Assembly: GCA_964022665.1 (NCBI GenBank)
Contig: CAXIDF010000009.1
Span: 82,099-146,098 of the forward strand
Direction: 5' to 3'
Source of the DNA: Haliea sp964022665
GTDB taxonomy: Bacteria; Pseudomonadota; Gammaproteobacteria; Pseudomonadales; Halieaceae
Length of the DNA: 64,000 nucleotides
Shown: positions 34,963 through 44,848 of the stretch, piece by piece
Layout of the letters: every line of letters starts with the position of its first letter
How positions within the stretch are numbered: the first letter of the stretch is position 1
Notes under the pieces: generated by a model
Database searches by the model: none
What the model saw: the letters and a program-made list of their open reading frames with translations, nothing else
What the model was told of the DNA's origin: nothing
Translations under genes and position numbers: made by a program

Positions 34963-36615
34963 GTGGAACGTGAATCAATGGAATTTGATGTAGTGATTGT
35001 TGGCGCGGGGCCCGCGGGCTTGTCTGCCGCCTGTCGCATCATGCAGCTGGCCCAGGCGCAGGAACGGGAAGTCACGGTTTGCGTCGTCGAGAAAGGTTCC
35101 GAGGTGGGCGCACACATTCTGTCCGGTGCCGTGTTCGAACCACGCGCGCTGGCGGAGCTGTTTCCCGACTGGGCCAACATGGGTGCACCGCTGAACACCG
35201 CGGTCACGCACGACAACTTCTTCTTTTACACGGGCGCCAAGAAAGCCATCAAGCTGCCAAATTTCCTGATTCCCAAGCCGACCCACAACGAAGGCAACTT
35301 CATCGTTTCCATGGGCAACGTCTGCCGCTGGCTGGCGGAGCAGGCTGAGAACCTGGGCGTAGAGGTCTACCCGGGGTTTGCCGCTGCCGAGGTGTTGTAC
35401 CACGACGATGGCCGGGTCAAGGGTATTGCCACCGGCGATATGGGGATAGGCGCGGATGGCGAGAAAAAGGACAGCTATACGCCCGGCATGGAGCTGCACG
35501 CCCGCTACACGCTGTTCGCAGAAGGCTGCCGAGGCCACCTGGGCAAACAGCTGATCAGCCGTTTCGGCCTGGATGAAGGCAAGGACCCACAGCACTACGG
35601 TATCGGCATTAAGGAAATCTGGGAGATTCCCGCCGAGCAACATGAAGAGGGGCTGGTGGTACACGGCCTGGGTTGGCCGCTGCAGGAAAGCGGCGCCAGC
35701 GGTGGTGCCTTTCTCTACCACGCGGAGAACAACCAGGTTTACCTCGGCCTGATCACCGACCTGAACTACAGCAATCCGCACCTGAGCCCGTTCGAAGAAT
35801 TCCAGCGCTGGAAACAACACCCGGAGACGTTGAAATACATCCAGGGTGGCTCACGCATCAGCTATGGCGCCCGTGCTATTACCAAAGGCGGCTACAACTC
35901 CCTGCCCACCATGCATTTCCCCGGTGGACTGCTTATCGGTTGCGACGCCGGCACCCTGAACGCGGTAAAGATCAAGGGCAATCACACCGCGATGAAAAGC
36001 GGCATGCTCGCGGCCGAGGCCGTGGTCGAGGCGCTGCTGCAAGGCGAGTCTGCGCCTGCAGATCTTGCCACCTATGCGGACAAGGTCCGTGGTTCGTGGC
36101 TGCACGAAGAGCTTTACACCACCCGCAACTTCAGCGGTTTCATGCACAAGTTCGGCTTCATGATCGGTTCAGCGATGGTGTGGATCGACCAGACCCTGTT
36201 CGGCGGCAAACTGCCCTTCACCCTGAATGACTCGGTGCCGGACTACGCCACCATGAAGCCGGCCCAGGAGTGCAGGAAACCCGACTACCCCAAGCCGGAC
36301 AACAAGATCACCTTCGATCGCCTGTCCTCGGTGTTCCTGTCGAACACCAACCATGAGGAAGATCAGCCCTGCCACCTGACGCTGATCGACCCGAACATAC
36401 CGCTGGAAAAGAACCTGCCGCTGTACGACGAGCCGGCACAGCGCTACTGCCCGGCCGGTGTCTACGAAGTGGTGGAGGATGCGCAGGGGCAGCGCTTCCA
36501 GATCAACGCACAGAACTGCGTGCACTGCAAAACCTGTGATATCAAGGACCCGTCACAGAATATCGTGTGGGTGACGCCGGAAGGCTTCGGCGGTCCGACC
36601 TACCCCAATATGTGA
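34963..36615 (+). CDS. Electron transfer flavoprotein-ubiquinone oxidoreductase
   Basis: A 550-residue membrane-associated FAD/4Fe-4S enzyme that reoxidises ETF and reduces ubiquinone. FAD motif GAGPAG at 14-19, EGCRGHLGKQL and GCDAGTLNAVKIKGNH in the flavin and quinone domains, and four cluster cysteines near 496, 519, 522 and 525 (CPAGVY, CVHCKTC). GTG at 34963 is chosen for the GAGGAG site six bases upstream; an ATG at 34978 is possible. Its position opposite etfBA completes the electron route. Confidence 0.96.
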   Translation: MERESMEFDVVIVGAGPAGLSAACRIMQLAQAQEREVTVCVVEKGSEVGAHILSGAVFEPRALAELFPDWANMGAPLNTAVTHDNFFFYTGAKKAIKLPNFLIPKPTHNEGNFIVSMGNVCRWLAEQAENLGVEVYPGFAAAEVLYHDDGRVKGIATGDMGIGADGEKKDSYTPGMELHARYTLFAEGCRGHLGKQLISRFGLDEGKDPQHYGIGIKEIWEIPAEQHEEGLVVHGLGWPLQESGASGGAFLYHAENNQVYLGLITDLNYSNPHLSPFEEFQRWKQHPETLKYIQGGSRISYGARAITKGGYNSLPTMHFPGGLLIGCDAGTLNAVKIKGNHTAMKSGMLAAEAVVEALLQGESAPADLATYADKVRGSWLHEELYTTRNFSGFMHKFGFMIGSAMVWIDQTLFGGKLPFTLNDSVPDYATMKPAQECRKPDYPKPDNKITFDRLSSVFLSNTNHEEDQPCHLTLIDPNIPLEKNLPLYDEPAQRYCPAGVYEVVEDAQGQRFQINAQNCVHCKTCDIKDPSQNIVWVTPEGFGGPTYPNM

Positions 36616-36622
36616 CCCGGCA

Positions 36623-36664
36623 GGTTCCCGTTATCGGTAGCTTGCAACTACTGTAGCGGGAACC
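36623..36664. terminator. Inverted repeat between convergent ETF dehydrogenase and DUF1285 genes
   Basis: GGTTCCCG at 36623-36630 and CGGGAACC at 36657-36664, the second arm lying in the last codons of the DUF1285 gene. The stem could end transcription from both sides, but there is no T-run. Confidence 0.4.
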
Positions 36665-37169
36665 ACACGCCAGCGCTGCAGACCTGCAGCCGCCCCTCCC
36701 GCTCTTGCGCGGAGTCCACCAGACGATACCAGGCAGCCCGCGTCAGCACGGCACTGAGCCCGTGGGGCAGACGAACGGCCGCCACATCACCCACAGCCGG
36801 CTCGAGAAACAGGGCCTGTTCCGCGTTCACGGCGACCTCGCGGCCAGTGTTGAGTTTGGCGTACAGCGTGTCGTCACGGCGATTGATTTCGGTCACCACC
36901 AGGGGATGCAGTTCTACCTGAATGCGCCATTTCTCTACCGGCGTGACCAGGTAGTATTCACCGTCTTCTTCCCGGCGCAGAATGCTGGCAAACAACGCGA
37001 CCAGGGGCTCGCGTCTGATTTTTCCGCCCTCGTGGTACCAGCTGCCATCTGCCGCGATGCGGATATCGATATCGCCGGAGAGCGGTGGGTGCCATTGCTC
37101 CAGTGGCGGGCCTGACGTTTTGGCCGCAGCGGGCACGTTGCCCGCCAGCGCATCAAGTGGATCTGTCAT
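36648..37169 (-). CDS. DUF1285 family protein
   Basis: A 173-residue soluble protein of the DUF1285 family: PPLSGDIDIRIAADGSWYHEG near the N-terminus, IRREPLVALFASILRREEDG, then LVTPVEKWRIQVE and the C-terminal PHGLSAVLTRAAWYRLVD. Structures of this family show two small beta domains, but the function is unknown. Convergent with the ETF dehydrogenase gene and 18 bases after serA, so probably co-transcribed with serA. Confidence 0.85.
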   Translation of the reverse strand: MTDPLDALAGNVPAAAKTSGPPLEQWHPPLSGDIDIRIAADGSWYHEGGKIRREPLVALFASILRREEDGEYYLVTPVEKWRIQVELHPLVVTEINRRDDTLYAKLNTGREVAVNAEQALFLEPAVGDVAAVRLPHGLSAVLTRAAWYRLVDSAQEREGRLQVCSAGVWFPLQ

Positions 37170-37187
37170 TGTGCCCCCGCAGTGAAG

Positions 37188-38363
37188 TCAGGGAATCACC
37201 CTGACGTTGACAACGCCTTCCAGCGCGCGCATGGACGCCAGACTGGATTCAGCCGGACAGATGTCCATATCGATAAGATTATAGGCGATATCGTCGCGGC
37301 TCTTGTTGAGCATATCCACCACGTTGATATTCAGCTCAGCCAGAATGGACAACACGCTGCCCAGAATTTTGGGAACGTTGGTGTTGGTGACCGCCAAACG
37401 GCACCCCCCTGCCCGCTCCAGTTGCAGCGTGGGGAAGTTGACTGCGTTGCGGATGTTGCCGTTTTCGAGGAAGTCGCGCAGCTGGTCAGCCGCCATGATG
37501 GCGCAGTTGTCCTCCGCCTCGTCGGTGCTGGCACCGATGTGTGGCATCAGCACGGCATTCTTGCGGCCAATCAGGGCCGGGCTCGGGAAGTCGGCGATAT
37601 ACTTGCGCAGGCGGCCCTGGTCGAGGGCCTCGAGCAACGCGGCTTCATCGACAATCTCCTGCCGGGCAAAGTTGAGCAGGCAGGCCTGTTCGGGCATCAC
37701 GGCAAACAACTCGGCATTGATCAGCCCGCGTGTAGACTCCAGCGCCGGCAAATGCAGGCTCACATAGTCGCTGCGGGAAAACAGCGCCGACAGCGAGTCG
37801 GCCTTGCGCACCTGGCTGGACAGGCGCCAGGCAGCATCTACCGACAGGGCGGGGTCGTAGCCGATGACATCCATGCCCAGCGTCAGCGCCATGTCAGCCA
37901 CCAGCGAACCGATAGCACCCAGGCCAACCACGCCCAGCGTTTTACCGCGCAGCTCGTTGCCCTTGAAGTGCTTCTTGTTGGCTTCCAGCGTCTTGTTGAG
38001 CTCCGCCGGGTCCGTGATGCTGGCGAGGCCGGACACATATTCCAGGCCTTCTACCACGCCCCGTGAGCCCAGCAGCAGGCCCGCCGCCACCAGCTCCTTC
38101 ACCGCATTGGCGTTGGCGCCGGGCGAATTGAATACCGGGATACCGCGCCGGGTGCATTCGGTCACCGGGATGTTGTTCACACCGGCGCCCGCGCGGGCGA
38201 TCGCCACCACGGTGTCGGCGATGTCGTCGGCCTGCAACTTGTGGCTGCGCAGCAGGATGGCATCGGGATGCGCAAACTCGCTGGCAATTTCGTAGGCGTC
38301 ACGGGGCAGGCGCTCAAGGCCTTTCAGGGAAATCTGGTTAAGCGTGAGAATACGTCGGGCCAT
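37188..38363 (-). CDS. serA: D-3-phosphoglycerate dehydrogenase
   Basis: A 391-residue enzyme for the first step of serine synthesis, oxidising 3-phosphoglycerate to 3-phosphohydroxypyruvate. NAD motif GLGAIGSLVADMAL, catalytic Arg in NFARQEIVD and His in MPHIGAS; the C-terminal 75 residues form an ACT domain (NVVDMLNKSRDDIAYNLID) that binds serine for feedback inhibition. It starts MARRILTLNQIS, without the longer E. coli N-terminus (410 residues), matching the short ACT-containing form. Confidence 0.93.
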   Translation of the reverse strand: MARRILTLNQISLKGLERLPRDAYEIASEFAHPDAILLRSHKLQADDIADTVVAIARAGAGVNNIPVTECTRRGIPVFNSPGANANAVKELVAAGLLLGSRGVVEGLEYVSGLASITDPAELNKTLEANKKHFKGNELRGKTLGVVGLGAIGSLVADMALTLGMDVIGYDPALSVDAAWRLSSQVRKADSLSALFSRSDYVSLHLPALESTRGLINAELFAVMPEQACLLNFARQEIVDEAALLEALDQGRLRKYIADFPSPALIGRKNAVLMPHIGASTDEAEDNCAIMAADQLRDFLENGNIRNAVNFPTLQLERAGGCRLAVTNTNVPKILGSVLSILAELNINVVDMLNKSRDDIAYNLIDMDICPAESSLASMRALEGVVNVRVIP

Positions 38364-38399
38364 GATGAAACGGGTTTCCTTGTTGTCTGTCAGCGTGCG

Positions 38400-40283
38400 T
38401 CAGAGCACAGAGATGTCGGCTGCGGCACGCAGGCCCTGCTCGTGTTCAACCTGCAACAGCGCACCGAACTCACTGCCAATGCGCTGCCGCAGGCCACGTT
38501 GTTGCTCGGCGTCGAGGCTGGCCAGGGCCCCTGCCTGTACGCGCACCAGCTGCACGACGCGGGCATCCCCTGAGGCATCGATCACGTAGTCGGCAACCGG
38601 GTTGTCGTCGCCCGGAGCTGGCAGGCTGAACGCGCGCTGCAGCACCGCGGGGGGCAGGACACGGCTGTCGCGCTGGGCTCCCAGCTCCACCTGCCATTCC
38701 ACATTCTCGCGTGCCGCCAGTGCCTCAATGCTCTGTTCGCCAGCGGTGAGTTCAGCCACCGCCTCGGCGGCGGCGTTCTCCAGCGCCTCGCGCGCCCGTT
38801 CCCGGGTGATGCTGCGCGCGATGTCTTCTTTTACCGCATCCAGCGGCTGCAGCGTCGGCTTGTTGTGCTCATGCACGTGTACCGCAATGAAGCGGTCACC
38901 GCCCAGCTCCAACACCTCGCTGTTGTGCCCCAGCTCCAGCACGTCTTCAGAGAAGGCTGCACGCAATACGGAAGGCTCGGCGAGAGGTCCGTCTCTCTGC
39001 TCACGAGTCATCGGCTCGGTACGCAGCACCTCAAGCCCCAGCTCCTGGGCCGGCGTACGCAGGCTGTCCGCGGTGAACGCGATGTCGCGCAACTCTTCCA
39101 CCGCAAGCAACAGCGCGACGCGGGCTTCACGTTCCTGCAGACCGGCTTCAAGCTCGGGACGCAGCTCCGCCAGGCTGGGCGCTTCGGAATCGCGGCGCTC
39201 CGTGACCATGAGAATGTGCGTACCGGCATCGGTTTCGACCGGCGCAGACACTGTGTCCACCTCAAGCGCGGCCACGGCCTCCTCCATCTCCGGCGGGAAG
39301 GCATCACCGGCGGAAAACCCGAGGTCACCACCATTACCGGCTGAACCCACATCATCCGAACGCTCTGCGGCCACATCGGCAAACGACTTGCCCGCGGCGA
39401 GCTCATCCTGCACGGTGGCAATACGCGCAACAAAGTCCGCCTCCGACTCATCACTACCGCGCTGCAGCAGAATATGCGAGACCCGGTTCTCCGTTTGATA
39501 CTGGTAGCTGTCCAGCTGGATACGGTACTCCTCCTCAATCGCGGCCTCTTCAACCGGTTCGCGGAAATCGTCCAGCGTCAACTCGACATAATCCAGCACT
39601 ACAGACTCCGGCGTCATGAAGCTGGCCTCATTCTCACGGTAAAACGCCTCGAGGTCCTCCTCACTGACTTCAACCTCGTCGAGATACGGTGCCAGGGGCA
39701 AAGTGAGGTAACGCACATCACGCTGCTCGGCGACAACCCGTGCGGTCAGGGCGAGCTCGGCGGGCGTGGCAAAATCACTACCGGCGAGGCCGGCACGTAC
39801 CTGCCCGAGAATAAGGTCATCGCGCAACGCGCTCTTGAAGGACGCCGGGGTAAAACCGGCTGATGCCAGCAGGCTTTTGTACATCTCGGGAGAGAAGTTG
39901 CCATCGAGCTGGAATTGCTCCATCCCCGCAATAACGGCGCCGAGCTCCGCTTCAGAGACCGTGAGGCCCATGTCGTGAGCCGATTGCATCAGCAGCTTGC
40001 GCGAGACAATGCCCTCGAGAGCCTGGGCACTGATCCGCTGCTCATCGAGCATGGCCGGATCGAGATTGTCACCCATCATGGCGATCAACTGACGCCGCTG
40101 TGTATCCACCGCCTGCTGCAACTCCATCGGCGTGACGGCTTCGCCATTGACCTCGGCGACGGCACCACCGCCACCGCCCAGCAGAATCGATTCAATACCA
40201 AAAAGTGCGAAGGAGATGACGATCAACCCGATAACAACCTTGGCGGCTGTTCCCTGAGTGGTCTTGCGGATGTCCTGAAGCAT
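38400..40283 (-). CDS. ppiD: Periplasmic chaperone PpiD
   Basis: A 627-residue inner-membrane-anchored periplasmic folding factor. A single membrane span near 15-36 (VVIGLIVISFALFGIESI) is followed by a SurA/PpiD N-terminal chaperone region and a parvulin domain at about 265-365 (VSHILLQRG, GGDLGFSAGDAFPPEMEEA, GTHILMV). PpiD contacts SecYEG and helps folding of exported proteins. Length matches E. coli PpiD (623). It follows hupB, as in most gammaproteobacteria. Confidence 0.95.
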   Translation of the reverse strand: MLQDIRKTTQGTAAKVVIGLIVISFALFGIESILLGGGGGAVAEVNGEAVTPMELQQAVDTQRRQLIAMMGDNLDPAMLDEQRISAQALEGIVSRKLLMQSAHDMGLTVSEAELGAVIAGMEQFQLDGNFSPEMYKSLLASAGFTPASFKSALRDDLILGQVRAGLAGSDFATPAELALTARVVAEQRDVRYLTLPLAPYLDEVEVSEEDLEAFYRENEASFMTPESVVLDYVELTLDDFREPVEEAAIEEEYRIQLDSYQYQTENRVSHILLQRGSDESEADFVARIATVQDELAAGKSFADVAAERSDDVGSAGNGGDLGFSAGDAFPPEMEEAVAALEVDTVSAPVETDAGTHILMVTERRDSEAPSLAELRPELEAGLQEREARVALLLAVEELRDIAFTADSLRTPAQELGLEVLRTEPMTREQRDGPLAEPSVLRAAFSEDVLELGHNSEVLELGGDRFIAVHVHEHNKPTLQPLDAVKEDIARSITRERAREALENAAAEAVAELTAGEQSIEALAARENVEWQVELGAQRDSRVLPPAVLQRAFSLPAPGDDNPVADYVIDASGDARVVQLVRVQAGALASLDAEQQRGLRQRIGSEFGALLQVEHEQGLRAAADISVL

Positions 40284-40306
40284 GCTGTCTTCCGTTCCTT
40301 ATCAAC

Positions 40307-40334
40307 AAAAAAGCGCACCCATGAGTGCGCTTTT
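40307..40334 (-). terminator. Intrinsic terminator after hupB
   Basis: On the minus strand, AAAAGCGCAC and GTGCGCTTTTTT pair around a 6-base loop and end in a run of six Ts. It lies between hupB and ppiD, so ppiD may need read-through or its own promoter. Confidence 0.85.
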
Positions 40335-40411
40335 CCCTGAACCGTTACCGGTACACAGACGGGGTGATGAGCGCTGCGCGAGCGAACGCCAGACCCGCCG
40401 GTTACTGCAAG

Positions 40412-40687
40412 TCAGCCGTTGACGGCGTCCTTGAGTGCCTTACCGGGCTTGAAGCCGGGCACATTGGAGGCCTTGATCTGGATGGTCTGGCCAGTCTGCG
40501 GGTTGCGGCCTTCACGGGCAGCACGCGCTTTCACGGCAAAGGTGCCGAAACCTACCAGCGTTACCTGATCACCTTTTTTCAGGGCTTGGGTAATGCTGTC
40601 TACCACGGCGTCCAGAGCGCGGCCGGCAGAAGCTTTCGGCAGGTCGGCAGCGGCAGCAATGGCGTCAATGAGTTCGGTTTTATTCAC
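40412..40687 (-). CDS. hupB: DNA-binding protein HU-beta
   Basis: A 91-residue HU protein: MNKTELIDAIAAAADLPKA at the N-terminus, VTLVGFGTFAVKARAAREG in the beta saddle, and the DNA-gripping arm RNPQTGQTIQIKAS with the intercalating proline. It compacts and bends DNA in the nucleoid. The start is GTG at 40687 with AAGGGG upstream. It has its own promoter downstream of lon. Confidence 0.97.
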   Translation of the reverse strand: MNKTELIDAIAAAADLPKASAGRALDAVVDSITQALKKGDQVTLVGFGTFAVKARAAREGRNPQTGQTIQIKASNVPGFKPGKALKDAVNG

Positions 40688-40859
40688 AGGTATCCCCTTG
40701 GAGTGTTATCTGACTAAAGTATGGTGTTCTCATCCGCAACGAAATGCGGGCAATTCATGATGCAGCAGGCGAGCACCTGAAAGTGATTCCAGCTATTCAC
40801 TGGCAAGCACCTCTCGGCGCCAAAACCGGGAGGAAGCGCACTGGATTCAGGGGGCTGAC

Positions 40860-40887
40860 TGTATACCAGAGCCGAGTTGGCGGTCAA
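40860..40887 (-). promoter_or_regulatory. hupB promoter
   Basis: Leftward TTGACC (complement of 40882-40887), 16-base spacer, TATACA (complement of 40860-40865). It sits just past the lon stop, giving a hupB leader of about 165 bases. Confidence 0.65.
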
Positions 40888-40901
40888 CCAGCACCCCGCT
40901 C

Positions 40902-43313
40902 TCAATGCGTATTTATCCGGTTTTTCTCGCCCTGCTCGCTGTCCTGGCCGCTTCCGGGCGCGGGTGCGAGGTACTCTTCATCCGAGAGTGGCTCCGGCAC
41001 GCGCTCAAGCGCGATCGCCAACACCTCGTCAATCCACTTCACGGGCCGGATCTGCAGATCCTGCTTGATGTTCTCGGGCACTTCCTTGAGGTCGCGCTCG
41101 TTTTCCCTGGGTATGATCACCGTCTTGATGCCACCGCGACGCGCCGCGAGGAGTTTTTCTTTCAAGCCCCCGATGGGCAGCACTTCACCGCGCAGGGTAA
41201 TCTCGCCCGTCATGGCCACGTCCGCGCGCACCGCGATGCCGGTGCTGATGGAAACCAGCGCGGTGCACATGGCCACGCCGGCACTCGGGCCATCCTTGGG
41301 TGTAGCCCCTTCGGGCACGTGAATATGCACGTCGTGCTTGTCGTGCCAGGAGGCCGGAATACCGAGCACCTGTGACCGGCTGCGCACCACGGTGGTCGCC
41401 GCCTGAATCGACTCCTGCATCACGTCGCCGAGCGAGCCCGTCTTCACATAGCGGCCCTTGCCCGCCACCGATGCCGCCTCGATCGTCAGCAATTCACCAC
41501 CCACAGATGTCCAGGCGAGACCTGTCACCTGCCCCACCTTGTTCTGCTCCTCGGCAATGCCGTAGTTGCATTTGCGCACGCCCAGCAGGTCCGGGAGCAT
41601 GTCGGGGGTGACCGCTGCCGACACACTGTCTTCTTCCAGTGCAATGCGCTTGACCATCTTGCGGCAGATCTTCGCGACTTCCCGCTCCAGCGCCCGTACG
41701 CCCGCTTCGCGGCTGTAGTAGCGAATGATGTCGATCACCGTGTCTTCACCGATGGTGATCTCTTCCTTGCCCAGGCCGTTCTGCCGTATCTGCTTCGGTA
41801 TCAGGTATTTGGCCGCAATGCTGACTTTTTCGTCTTCCGTATAGCCGGGAATACGGATGACTTCCATGCGATCCAGCAACGGACCGGGAATGTTCATGGT
41901 GTTGGAGGTACACACGAACATCACATCCGAGAGGTCGTAATCGACTTCCAGGTAGTGGTCGTTAAAGGCGTGATTCTGCTCCGGGTCCAGCACTTCCAGC
42001 ATCGCGGACGCAGGGTCGCCGCGATGGTCCATACCCATCTTGTCGATTTCATCGAGCAGGAACAGCGGGTTGCGCACCCCTGCCTTGGCCATTTTCTGCA
42101 ACAGCTTGCCTGGCATGGAACCGATATAGGTGCGCCGGTGGCCCCGGATTTCCGCCTCGTCACGCACGCCGCCCAGCGCCATGCGCACGAATTTTCGATT
42201 GGTGGCGCGCGCCAGCGACTCGCCCAGCGAGGTCTTGCCTACCCCGGGCGGGCCAACCAGGCACAGCACCGGACCCTTCACCTTGCGTACACGCTTCTGT
42301 ACGGCGAGATATTCCAATATGCGCTCTTTCACTTCCTCAAGGCCGAAATGGTCTTCGTTGAGAATGCCGGAGGCGCGCTTCAGATCGTGCTTCACCTTGC
42401 TGCGGCGCGACCAGGGCACACTCACCATCCAGTCGATATAGCTGCGCACCACCGAGGCTTCGGCAGACATCGGCGACATCATCTTGAGCTTGTTCAGTTC
42501 GGCAACCGCCTTCGTGCGCGCCTCATCGGGCATGCGCGCATCGTCGATCCGTGCCTGCAGGTCGTCCAGCTCGCTCGGGGCCTCATCAAGGTCCCCCAGC
42601 TCTTTCTGGATCGCCTTCATCTGCTCGTTGAGGTAGTACTCGCGCTGGCTCTTCTCCATCTGCTTCTTGACGCGGCCGCGGATACGCTTTTCCACCTGGA
42701 AGAGGTCGATCTCCGCTTCCATCAGGCCCATCAGGTGCTCAAGCCGGGCCCGGATATCGGCAATCTCAAGAATGGACTGTTTTTCCTGCAGGTCCACGCT
42801 CATGTGCGCGGCAATGGTATCCGCAAGACGGCCCGGCTCGTCGATGCCCGACAGCGAGGTGAGCACCTCGGCAGGCACTTTCTTGCTGAGATTCACATAC
42901 TTTTCAAACTGGCTGACAGTGGAGCGCAGCAGGCCCTCGGCCTCATCATCGGGCACGTCATCACTCTCGACTTCGCGTACACCGGCAACCGTGAACCGAC
43001 CTTCGTCGTCCACATTGTCGATCACCGCGCGATAGCTGCCTTCCACCAGCACCTTGATCGTGCCATCGGGCAGCTTCAGCAGCTGCAGGATGTTGGACAC
43101 GGTGCCCACCTGGTAGATGTCGTCCACGCCGGGGTTGTCATCGGCTGCGTTGCGCTGGGCAACGAGCAACACCTGCTTGCTGCCAGCCATGGCATCTTCC
43201 AGCGCTTCGACGGACTTTTCCCGGCCAACGAAAAGTGGCAGCACCATGTGCGGGTACACCACGACATCGCGCAGCGGCAGCAGGGGAAGATCAATTACCG
43301 AGGAGGAACCCAT
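40902..43313 (-). CDS. lon: ATP-dependent protease La (Lon)
   Basis: An 803-residue cytoplasmic AAA+ serine protease. N-terminal substrate domain (PLLPLRDVVVYPHMVLPLFVG), Walker A GPPGVGKTSL, Walker B in FLLDEID, sensor region and the protease domain with catalytic Ser in PKDGPSAG and Lys further on (GGLKEKLLAA). Degrades misfolded and regulatory proteins. The ATG at 43313 has GGAG six bases upstream; upstream codons lack a site. Its place between clpX and hupB is the standard order. Confidence 0.97.
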   Translation of the reverse strand: MGSSSVIDLPLLPLRDVVVYPHMVLPLFVGREKSVEALEDAMAGSKQVLLVAQRNAADDNPGVDDIYQVGTVSNILQLLKLPDGTIKVLVEGSYRAVIDNVDDEGRFTVAGVREVESDDVPDDEAEGLLRSTVSQFEKYVNLSKKVPAEVLTSLSGIDEPGRLADTIAAHMSVDLQEKQSILEIADIRARLEHLMGLMEAEIDLFQVEKRIRGRVKKQMEKSQREYYLNEQMKAIQKELGDLDEAPSELDDLQARIDDARMPDEARTKAVAELNKLKMMSPMSAEASVVRSYIDWMVSVPWSRRSKVKHDLKRASGILNEDHFGLEEVKERILEYLAVQKRVRKVKGPVLCLVGPPGVGKTSLGESLARATNRKFVRMALGGVRDEAEIRGHRRTYIGSMPGKLLQKMAKAGVRNPLFLLDEIDKMGMDHRGDPASAMLEVLDPEQNHAFNDHYLEVDYDLSDVMFVCTSNTMNIPGPLLDRMEVIRIPGYTEDEKVSIAAKYLIPKQIRQNGLGKEEITIGEDTVIDIIRYYSREAGVRALEREVAKICRKMVKRIALEEDSVSAAVTPDMLPDLLGVRKCNYGIAEEQNKVGQVTGLAWTSVGGELLTIEAASVAGKGRYVKTGSLGDVMQESIQAATTVVRSRSQVLGIPASWHDKHDVHIHVPEGATPKDGPSAGVAMCTALVSISTGIAVRADVAMTGEITLRGEVLPIGGLKEKLLAARRGGIKTVIIPRENERDLKEVPENIKQDLQIRPVKWIDEVLAIALERVPEPLSDEEYLAPAPGSGQDSEQGEKNRINTH

Positions 43314-43422
43314 ACAAATCTCCGGGTTGTGAATGGTCACAGCTGACCTGTAGATGGGGGCAGTGCAGCCGGAACACAAGGCCCCGGCACACGTTGCACC
43401 TGCCGGGCCGGGGGCCCGCGCA

Positions 43423-43444
43423 GCCGGAACCTTGCGGCTCCGGC
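43423..43444 (-). terminator. Hairpin after clpX
   Basis: A 9-bp stem with a GCAA tetraloop (GCCGGAGCC-GCAA-GGTTCCGGC on the minus strand) directly follows the clpX stop. No T-run follows; a second GC-rich hairpin lies at about 43402-43416. It may stabilise the clpX mRNA end or attenuate read-through into lon. Confidence 0.45.
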
Positions 43445-43445
43445 G

Positions 43446-44744
43446 CTACTCGTCCTTGGACGCCGCTCGCGCTGCTGGCTCGTGGTTCTGGTATACCAGC
43501 AGTGGTTCGGAGTCACCGCGAATCACCGATTCGTCGATAACCACCTTGCTGACATCGCTCCGCGAGGGAATGTTGTACATGGAGTCGAGCAGTACGCCTT
43601 CGAGAATGGAGCGCAGGCCGCGAGCACCTGTTTTGCGCTCCATGGCCCGTTCGGCCACGGCTCGCAGGCCGTCTTCACGGAAGTCGACCTCGACACCCTC
43701 CATTTCAAACAGTTTGCTGTACTGTTTGGTCAGTGAGTTGCGCGGCTCGGTCAGGATCTGCACCAGAGCGGGCACATCGAGTTCTTCCAGCGTTGCAATC
43801 ACCGGCAGGCGGCCAACGAACTCGGGAATCAGGCCGTATTGCACCAGGTCCTCGGGCTCAAGGTCGAACAACAGCTCGCCGACGTTGCGGCGCTCGTCCT
43901 TGCTCTTGACCTCGGCATTGAAGCCGATGCCGCCTTTTTCGGAGCGGTTGCGAATCACCTTGTCCAGGCCCGCGAACGCACCGCCGCAGATGAACAGAAT
44001 GTTCGAGGTGTCCACCTGCAGGAACTCCTGCTGTGGATGCTTGCGCCCGCCCTGCGGCGGCACCGACGCTACCGTCCCCTCGATCAGCTTCAGCAGCGCC
44101 TGCTGCACGCCCTCACCCGATACATCCCGGGTGATAGACGGGTTGTCGGACTTGCGCGAAATCTTGTCGATTTCGTCGATGTACACAATGCCGACCTGCG
44201 CTTTCTCAACGTCGTAGTCGCATTTCTGCAGCAGCTTCTGGATGATGTTTTCAACATCTTCACCCACATAGCCCGCTTCGGTCAGCGTGGTCGCATCCGC
44301 AATGGTAAAGGGCACATCCAGCAAGCGTGCGAGGGTTTCCGCCAGCAGCGTCTTGCCGCTACCGGTTGGCCCCACCAGCAAAATGTTGCTCTTGCCCAGC
44401 TCCACGTCTTCACCGCGGCTGCTGGCCTGACTGTGGCGCAGACGCTTGTAGTGGTTATACACCGCCACGGAAAGCACTTTCTTGGCGCGCTGCTGGCCGA
44501 TGACGTACTCGTCCAGGATCGTCTTGATTTCGTGTGGCGTCGGCAGGTGGTCGCGTTTTGCCTCGCTGTTACCTTCCTGCACTTCTTCGCGGATGATGTC
44601 GTTACACAGATCGACGCATTCATCGCAAATGAACACCGAGGGACCAGCGATCAGTTTGCGCACTTCGTGCTGGCTCTTGCCGCAAAATGAGCAGTACAGC
44701 AGCTTGCCGCCGTCGTCGCCTGATTTTGTGGTGTCTTTAGTCAT
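43446..44744 (-). CDS. clpX: ClpXP protease ATPase subunit ClpX
   Basis: A 432-residue AAA+ unfoldase. The N-terminal zinc domain has CSFCGKSQ and CDECVDLC; then Walker A GPTGSGKT, Walker B VYIDEIDK, and the ClpP-docking IGF loop in the KGGIGFNAEV region. It unfolds tagged proteins for ClpP. Length matches E. coli ClpX (424). The clpP gene is 104 bases upstream, lon 132 bases downstream. Confidence 0.97.
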   Translation of the reverse strand: MTKDTTKSGDDGGKLLYCSFCGKSQHEVRKLIAGPSVFICDECVDLCNDIIREEVQEGNSEAKRDHLPTPHEIKTILDEYVIGQQRAKKVLSVAVYNHYKRLRHSQASSRGEDVELGKSNILLVGPTGSGKTLLAETLARLLDVPFTIADATTLTEAGYVGEDVENIIQKLLQKCDYDVEKAQVGIVYIDEIDKISRKSDNPSITRDVSGEGVQQALLKLIEGTVASVPPQGGRKHPQQEFLQVDTSNILFICGGAFAGLDKVIRNRSEKGGIGFNAEVKSKDERRNVGELLFDLEPEDLVQYGLIPEFVGRLPVIATLEELDVPALVQILTEPRNSLTKQYSKLFEMEGVEVDFREDGLRAVAERAMERKTGARGLRSILEGVLLDSMYNIPSRSDVSKVVIDESVIRGDSEPLLVYQNHEPAARAASKDE

Positions 44745-44848
44745 GCTCTGCCCTGTGGCCTATGAATTCTGCAATCTCATCTGATTCAAAGATGATGTTT
44801 TTTCCCGCCATTTGCAAGCCCGCGGACAGGGCGCCCGGCAGCGTTGTG

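Noticed and set aside
41955..43346. Long open frame opposite lon (463 codons)
   Set aside because: Shadow of lon codon bias; low-complexity His/Leu-rich product, no ribosome-binding site or domain.
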